The notes under the pieces were generated by a model. It worked only from the letters and a program-made list of their open reading frames with translations, had not been told where the DNA came from and searched no databases. Positions 58,358 to 64,000 of a stretch of 64,000 bases of DNA are shown here, piece by piece. Positions within the stretch are counted from its first letter, which is position 1. Each line of letters begins with the position of its first letter. Made by a program: the position numbers and the translations under genes. Source of the stretch: Escarpia spicata (Eukaryota > Annelida > Polychaeta > Sabellida > Siboglinidae); contig OZ023214.1 in the NCBI GenBank assembly GCA_963995525.1, forward strand, positions 47,709,883 to 47,773,882, given 5' to 3'.

Positions 58358-60382
58358 TTATCCTACTGCGAGTTCACGATGTTGAACCGTTGAACGAATT
58401 GCTTGTGACATCTGTTCAAGATCATGGTCAATTCCTGGCCACCAAACATGACTTCTGGCCAAGGATTTCATTTTGACTACTCCCAAATGTCCTTCGTTTA
58501 GCAAGTGTAGAACCTGCGGGCGAAGTTTCAATGGTATTATCACTTTGATTCCCCACATCAGACATCCTTCTGACAGGGAAAGTTCATTCCGTCGCGTGTA
58601 GTAAGGAGCGATTTCCTTGTCACCTGTGTAGGCCCAACCGTCCTTGGATAGAGTATATACTTTCGCCAGAATTGGGTCGTTTTGGGTTTCAATTCTCACT
58701 TGAGCACTAGACACTGGAACTGCGTCCACCTGAGATATGTGGAAGGCTTCCACAGGATCAATGATCTCTTCATCCTGGTCGTAGGTTTCCTTTATAGGAA
58801 GGCGTGATAACGCATCCGCGTTCGCATGACTGAAAGTATTCCGAAACTTTATTTCATAGTCCATTCCAGACAAGAACAATTCGTAGCGCTGAAGTCTTGC
58901 AGATGTCATCGTCGGTACTCCCTTGCTTGGACTGAGAATTGATAGCAAAGGCTGATGATCCGTCACTAATGTGAAGCGGCGACCATATAGATATGAGTGG
59001 AATTTCTTCACTCCCCAAATCAACGCAAGTGCTTCCTTGTAAATTTGGGCATAGTTACGTTCTGCCGATGTCAGTGAACGTGATACGAATCCGACTGGTC
59101 TGTCAGTTCCATCTGCCATTGTGTGAGACAAGACTGCGCCAATTCCGTAAGCTGATGCGTCACATTCCAACCTTATTGGCAACTGCGGGTCGTAGTGTGT
59201 CAACACTTGATCGGAGCTTATCATGTGCTTTGTTTCCGAAAATGCCTTCTCGCACTGTACAGTCCGTCGCCATTTCCTGCCTTTCTCCAACATCTGGTTT
59301 AGTGGCCATACTACTGTGGACAGATTTGGCAGAAACCGGTGATAGTAGTTAAGCAGGCCTAGGTATGCCCTCAGCTGAGATACATTCTCCGGTCTGGGCG
59401 CATTGACTACAGCGTCGATCTTCTCAGGCATTTTGTGGAGTCCCTCTTTGTCGATTCTGTGTCCGCAGTATGTGATTTCGTCCTTGAAGAATTCACATTT
59501 CGTTATTTCAGCCCTGAGATTATAATCGCGTAGACGTTCGAGGACTCGGCGCACATTCGCTAGGTGCTCCTGGTCAGTCTTCCCAGTAATGATGATGTCA
59601 TCCAGAATAACTTGTGTTCTTGGAATGTACTGTAGTATCTGGTCAATTGTTCTTTGCCAGATTGCAGGTGCAGATGCGACGCCAAATAACAGTCGGTTGT
59701 ACCGAAACAGTCCTTTGTGCGTGTTGATAGTCAGGTACTTCTTTGACTCCTCCTCCATTTCGAGTTGCAGGTAAGCTTGACGGAGATCAATCTTTGTGAA
59801 TTTCTCACCTGCACTGAGATTTGCAAAGACATCTTCAATCCGGGGTAAAGGATAGTGATCCACTTTCAGTTCCGGATTTATGGTGACCTTGAAATCACCG
59901 CATATTCTTACCGATCCGTGTGACTTAGGTACAGGCACGATTGGAGTTGCCCATTCACTCCAATCAACTTTTGTGATGATTCCTTCTTTCTCTAGTTTCT
60001 CAAATTCTGCTTCAACTTTCGGGCGTAGTGAATAGGGTACTTGTCTGGCCTTGTGAAATTTTGGAGTTGCCCCCTCCTTGAGTTGGAGTTTCGCCTTGGA
60101 TCCTTGGATGGCTCCAAGTCCGGCTTGAAAGACTTCCTTAAACTCCAACTTAAGTGCATCCAGTTGTTCCTGCATACTCCCTGTATGCTTCGTTGCAGTG
60201 ATGTGTTTGATGGACTTCCAGTCTAGCTTAATCCTGTTAAGCCACTGGCGCCCAAACAATGCTGGTCCTCCCTTTCTCACCACATATAATGGCAAGTTTT
60301 GTTGCTGTCCATTGTACTCTACAACGACATGTACCATGCCGAGTGGAGCAATTTCTTCGCCAGAATAGGTCTTTAAGACCAC
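58358..60382 (-). CDS. Gypsy element 2 pol: RT, RNase H, integrase N-terminus
   Basis: 674-codon frame. Visible blocks: RT PVPKSHGSVRICGDFK, FTKIDLRQAYLQLEMEEESK, LLFGVASAPAIWQRTIDQIL and the active site VILDDIIITG; RNase H LECDASAYGIGAVLSH, YKEALALIWGVKKFHSYL and TLVTDHQPLLSIL; integrase zinc-binding start HLLNEGHLGVVKMKSLARSH. The catalytic residues of RT and RNase H are all present. It ends where the integrase core should begin. The protease lies in another frame just upstream (on -). Confidence 0.9.
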   Translation of the reverse strand: MVLKTYSGEEIAPLGMVHVVVEYNGQQQNLPLYVVRKGGPALFGRQWLNRIKLDWKSIKHITATKHTGSMQEQLDALKLEFKEVFQAGLGAIQGSKAKLQLKEGATPKFHKARQVPYSLRPKVEAEFEKLEKEGIITKVDWSEWATPIVPVPKSHGSVRICGDFKVTINPELKVDHYPLPRIEDVFANLSAGEKFTKIDLRQAYLQLEMEEESKKYLTINTHKGLFRYNRLLFGVASAPAIWQRTIDQILQYIPRTQVILDDIIITGKTDQEHLANVRRVLERLRDYNLRAEITKCEFFKDEITYCGHRIDKEGLHKMPEKIDAVVNAPRPENVSQLRAYLGLLNYYHRFLPNLSTVVWPLNQMLEKGRKWRRTVQCEKAFSETKHMISSDQVLTHYDPQLPIRLECDASAYGIGAVLSHTMADGTDRPVGFVSRSLTSAERNYAQIYKEALALIWGVKKFHSYLYGRRFTLVTDHQPLLSILSPSKGVPTMTSARLQRYELFLSGMDYEIKFRNTFSHANADALSRLPIKETYDQDEEIIDPVEAFHISQVDAVPVSSAQVRIETQNDPILAKVYTLSKDGWAYTGDKEIAPYYTRRNELSLSEGCLMWGIKVIIPLKLRPQVLHLLNEGHLGVVKMKSLARSHVWWPGIDHDLEQMSQAIRSTVQHRELAVG

Positions 60383-60911
60383 CGAAGTGTTGTGTCTTTA
60401 CTTCGGGAAAGTACTCATCAAACTGTTGCTTGTTTATCACCGACACTGCCGAGCCTGTATCGAGTTCCATTTGTAATGGTTTACCATTTACCTTAGGATT
60501 TACCTAAATAATTCTGGTATCAGGCGATCGGTCCATGGTATGTATTTCCAGAGCAGCATCACTGTCATATACATCTTCAATCACATGTACATGTTGGGAA
60601 CCTGTGTGTTTACCACCCGTACTACCACGCGATGCATCTTTACCCTGGCAACGTTGGTTTCCATGTGTATTGGCACGGCACGCTGGCTTGATGTTCTTTC
60701 TGTTTGCATTTATGACACTGTGCCTCTTTGAATTTGCAGTCTTCCGGGGTGTGGCCCGACCGTGCACATCGATAACATGGTTTGCTACATTGTCCTCTTT
60801 TAGGCTTGACATGCACTTTGTGTACAGCCGTACCATTTCTGTACTGCCCCAGCCCAGCAGCATCACTTGTAGCTGTTTCCATGGCCACCGAAATGTCAAC
60901 CGCACGACCAA
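60383..60911 (-). pseudogene. Gypsy element 2 protease region
   Basis: Reads LQMELDTGSAVSVINKQQF (retropepsin DTG) and PEVKTQHFGGLK, preceded by a Ser/His-rich linker (HTGSQHVHVIEDVYDSDAAL) in the next frame. A TAA after DTRII and frame changes on both sides mean gag, protease and pol are not in one frame. Confidence 0.75.
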
Positions 60912-61368
60912 ACGTCAGTGTTCTTTCTGACAACAATCTCTTTTGTATATGTTCGTTTATCAGGCCACACACAAATCGGTCTCGCAGGGAATCTCCCAGA
61001 TTGTCTCCAAATTCACAATGTTCTGACAGTTTTCTAATTTGTGCAACATATTGCGCAACACTTTCTCCCTCTTGTTGGTCCCTCTTTTGGAAACGAAACC
61101 TTTCTGCAATCACTAGAGGCTTAGGTGACAGATGTTGACTAAGTGTCGCCCGTAACTGAGCGAATGTTTTCGTGGCAGGTTTATCCGGCGCACACAAATC
61201 TCTCAGCAGACCGTACGTCTTACTCCCTATCAGACTCAGCAAAGCCGGCACTTGTTTCACATCTGGAACGTCATTCGCCAAAAAATATTGTTCTAACCGT
61301 TCATAGTAAGCTGGCCACGACTCTACCGAGCTGTGGAAGGTTTCAGTTTTGCCAATGGGGGCGGCCAT
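60640..61368 (-). CDS. Gypsy element 2 gag
   Basis: 242 codons from ATG 61368. Capsid-like text WPAYYERLEQYFLANDVPDV and LSEHCEFGDNLGDSLRDRFV, with two zinc knuckles near the end: CYRCARSGHTPEDC (full CCHC) and CHKCKQKEH (incomplete in this frame). The frame ends soon after the second knuckle, probably at a frameshift. Confidence 0.85.
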   Translation of the reverse strand: MAAPIGKTETFHSSVESWPAYYERLEQYFLANDVPDVKQVPALLSLIGSKTYGLLRDLCAPDKPATKTFAQLRATLSQHLSPKPLVIAERFRFQKRDQQEGESVAQYVAQIRKLSEHCEFGDNLGDSLRDRFVCGLINEHIQKRLLSERTLTFGRAVDISVAMETATSDAAGLGQYRNGTAVHKVHVKPKRGQCSKPCYRCARSGHTPEDCKFKEAQCHKCKQKEHQASVPCQYTWKPTLPG

Positions 61369-61526
61369 TGCAGCGAATACGGTAACACGTTTTTACCGGA
61401 GTTCCGAGCGCTTCAAAGTTCGACACAAGTCAACGCACACTTGTACCAGCGTGACAGTTCCTCACTTTTCTTCTACCGACCAGTGCAAGTGGATTGACGA
61501 GTTCTTTGAGTCATCCTCGTCGCCAG

Positions 61527-61687
61527 TGTAGCGTATTTCGTCTAAATACACTATATATTTACAAAACACGACATAACCATAAGATGGCGGAACAGGAACT
61601 ACTGTTTATAGTATCCAATTATGGATCATTACGCCGATACAAAACAATAGTAATTACGCATCAACATGTAGTTCTAAATACACAACA
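61527..61687 (-). repeat. Gypsy element 2, 5' LTR
   Basis: 161-bp partner of 57491-57651. On the minus strand the internal region begins CTGGCGACGAGGATGAC directly after it. Confidence 0.95.
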
Positions 61688-61839
61688 ATGTGGGGAAGCT
61701 TTGTAGGGAGGGGAGATCTGTTTATGGGTGACAATAGGGCCTATGTGTTGATAATCAATAATTGCGTGTTTATTGATAAGGCTTTGGATTCGGTGGTTGG
61801 GGCGGCTGGGTCCCCTAATGTTTGGTGGAGTGGCTGGAG

Positions 61840-62370
61840 ATAGGATTAGTCCACAATATTTATGGAAATGGGTGCTTTTTACGTTTCGGTGAGTGTCAAG
61901 GTTACTGCAGTTTGTGGAATTGGTTAGTTTCAAAGGGGTGAAGTTGTATGATTTTGTGAGTGGGAAGGTGGGTGTATTTTGATGCTTTGGTGAGTGTCAA
62001 AGCGACTGCAGTTTGAGTAATTGGTGAGCTTCGGGGGATGAAGTTTCTCGTGAGTGCTAAGGTGAGTGTAGTTATAGCTTTCGTTGAGCCCTAAGAGAAT
62101 GCAATTGGAGGTTTTTAGAGCTTCAAGGGGTGCAATTGGACGTTTGTGGAGAGCCTGACTTGAAGTAGGTGCAATTGTAGGTTTCAGGTGAAATTCGAGG
62201 AGGTGCAACTGGAGGTATATGAAGAGTCTCAATGAGGGATGAAATTGGAAGTTTCTGCGAAGGCCCAAGGGGGTGCAGGTGGATGTTTTGGAGAGCCTCG
62301 AACGAGAGCAATCGGAATTTTTGAGAGTTTCAAGGAGGTGCAATTGGAGGACGCTAGTGACTTGGATAGT
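61840..62370. repeat. Degenerate minisatellite of about 40-45 bp
   Basis: Repeating GGTGCAATTGGAGGTTT....GAGCNTCAAGG pattern, strongly diverged. A one-to-two-unit counterpart sits at 52185-52250 in the paralogous duplicated block. Confidence 0.65.
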
Positions 62371-63615
62371 CTCTCGAATATTTATTACGTTCCGACGCCA
62401 ATGTGTTAAGGTAAGGAGTATAAATATACAATCAAAAGGTAAAAACAAACGGTATTTCACTGCAGCTCTCGCGTCTGCTATCCTGCGCTAACGTCTCATA
62501 GCGTCAAAACACCTAGTATTAGTCCCTTGTTGAAAGATATCGTTTATCGGTGGCATATTTGCTATCTTTGGGAATCAAGATTTCGTGAATGGCCTTTAAT
62601 TTGGTCAGTATAAATCTTAAATACAGTAAATAATCCAATAATAATTTGTCTTAAAATTGTGTTATCCACCATGACATTGGTTATGTGTCTAGTTAACCTT
62701 TTATAATCTAGGCCCAACACATGGTATCAGCATTCAGAAATATATGTAACACAATTTTGATATAGAAACATTTTTTATAAAACGTTTTGATAATAAAAAG
62801 AGCAAATTTGATAAATTAATTCCAAATACCAAAATATTATTTATTTGCGTAATGCGGCACAAGTTATTTCTAAATATGGATATTCCTTTGTGTCTGTCCA
62901 TCTCGAAAAATATTGGCGTTACGCAATGGCTGTCAACGTTATGTAGATATATACGAACAACATCTTCTGTAACTGAACAGTCAGATAATGACGTGGCAAA
63001 TTAGCAATACAACAACAATCATGACATTTCGGTATGTGCTAAATGATAGCCTCTTGATAAGAAACGACAGTATAGTTTGAGGCGGCCACCGTCAACACGG
63101 CGCACTATTCATGTACAGACGTCTAAATTGTATACACTCATTCAAAGTAGACTCAGCCAAACGCACTTCTGTGAATCGATTAAATATGTTAAAATGAAAC
63201 GATTGCACCGTATCAAAGACGTATTAGGAATTATATTAATAGGTCTTTGACCGTATGACGCCGCTTACAAGTATCGATTCTTCCGCCAACAAATGTCACC
63301 ATGAACTGCTATAGTATTTAAATGTATTCCTAATCACACGCAATTATGTGGTCCGGATTTCATTAATCTACAGGAGTGCTCCAAACGACGCAATGGTATG
63401 ACGTTACCGACACTCCTGCATTCACCAAAGGTCGGCTTGCTTGAGTGAACAACGAGGACATCGTAGTAACGTTCATACTTATCAGTGGTTGACAACGCGC
63501 ATATGAATCGAGCGCTAAATTATGTGAAATACATCAAAGCCCGGCATGTACATGTCACGACGTAACAATTTGTCTGCGATTATTTGTTTGCGACGATTTG
63601 TCTGCGACGATAATG
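62370..63615. repeat. Segmental duplication, copy 2
   Basis: Collinear copy of 52250-53420 (see that entry). It continues directly into the Ly6 terminal exon at 63639, whereas copy 1 lacks the exon at the equivalent place. Confidence 0.85.
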
Positions 63616-63638
63616 ACGTAGCAAATTAACGGTACATT

Positions 63639-63779
63639 TTATACAACAACAATGACGACAACGACTGAAGCAAGGATAGCAGCGATGAAGAGACCACTGA
63701 AGGAGCTCCGTGCGCTGCTCTCGCTCTTCGGCAAAGTTCCCGTGTTACACTTGTCCGACACGCAGCATTGCAAACACAC
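63639..63779 (-). CDS. Ly6-type terminal exon (copy 2)
   Basis: Minus strand: acceptor TGTACGTTGTAG, 46 codons plus TAA, phase 0. Reads VCLQCCVSDKCNTGTLPKSE (CC..D.CN Ly6 signature), a Ser-rich linker, then a hydrophobic end FIAAILASVVVVIVVV without basic tail, as in a GPI signal. Paralogue of 47406-47543. The upstream exons, if any, lie beyond the right edge. Confidence 0.72.
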   Translation of the reverse strand: MCLQCCVSDKCNTGTLPKSESSARSSFSGLFIAAILASVVVVIVVV

Positions 63780-64000
63780 CTACAACGTACACAGGTGGAC
63801 ACCAGAGAGTACGTCCATCGTTCTTTAGAATATCGCATCATAATACTAAGATTTATCGTTGTGGAAATAGTTTTAATTTATCTATAAATGTCTACACATA
63901 CTTTAAATTATGTCTGGCGATTTGGAGATAATTTCTTCCAATAAATACAGTATTGTTATTATTTAATTATACAGTGAGGATAATTAGATTAATATCACGA

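Larger units (their letters stand above)
57491..61687 (-). mobile_element. Gypsy-type LTR retrotransposon, young, integrase core deleted
   Basis: 161-bp LTRs (57491-57651 and 61527-61687), TG..CA ends, two mismatches only. Target duplication ATGTG on both sides (57486-57490 and 61688-61692). A polypurine tract (GGGGGAGGAAA on -) touches the 3' LTR. Minus-strand order is gag, protease, RT, RNase H and the integrase N-terminus, then directly the integrase C-terminal tail. Total 4197 bp. Confidence 0.93.

Overview
The window is animal nuclear DNA. Coding segments are bounded by GT..AG introns, genes are far apart, and low-complexity DNA and transposons fill most of the space. Symmetric-phase LRR exons in an NLR gene, a Ly6-type exon family, a Ngaro-like tyrosine-recombinase retrotransposon, Gypsy elements and CR1/L2-like LINEs together suggest an aquatic invertebrate (deuterostome or lophotrochozoan). 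The species cannot be fixed from the sequence alone.

Region 1 (about 1.0-18.6 kb, + strand) is one NLR-like immune-receptor gene. A large exon encodes a NACHT NTPase with winged-helix motif. It is followed by one LRR-type exon, six alternating A/B exon pairs of about 30 and 29 codons, and two C-terminal exons. Every internal exon is a multiple of 3 with phase-2 borders. A MITE sits directly at the 3' edge of the NACHT exon. A 30-bp minisatellite, in which every unit looks like a 3' splice site, starts just behind the last exon. A possible transmembrane exon in phase with the NACHT exon lies at 1034-1136.

Region 2 (19-24 kb) is mostly simple repeats. Region 3 (24.07-27.02 kb, + strand) is a three-exon gene for a 317-residue type I membrane protein: signal peptide, novel-looking ectodomain, one membrane helix, and a short tail with two PPPY motifs. 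A duplicated TATA-like sequence precedes it.

Region 4 (29-45 kb) is transposon-rich. It holds an old, internally deleted Gypsy element (29.2-32.1 kb, - strand). Next to it is a nearly full-length but decayed Ngaro-like element (34.2-44.9 kb, + strand) with split direct repeats and an SGNH-hydrolase ORF. A CR1/L2-like LINE has inserted into that element's RNase H/recombinase region.

Region 5 (45-64 kb) carries a tandem duplication of an NLR-C-terminus-like exon (- strand) and a mucin-plus-Ly6 gene (- strand, 55.5 kb downwards). It also has two closely related Ly6 terminal exons at 47.4 and 63.7 kb, and a segmental duplication linking 52-53 kb with 62-63 kb. A young Gypsy element (57.49-61.69 kb; 161-bp LTRs with two mismatches; 5-bp target duplication) has inserted into an SGNH-hydrolase coding fragment and lacks its integrase catalytic core.

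No tRNA, rRNA, CRISPR or prokaryotic operon structure was seen. Gene models rest on splice-site phase and motif reading by eye. No database search or RNA evidence was available.
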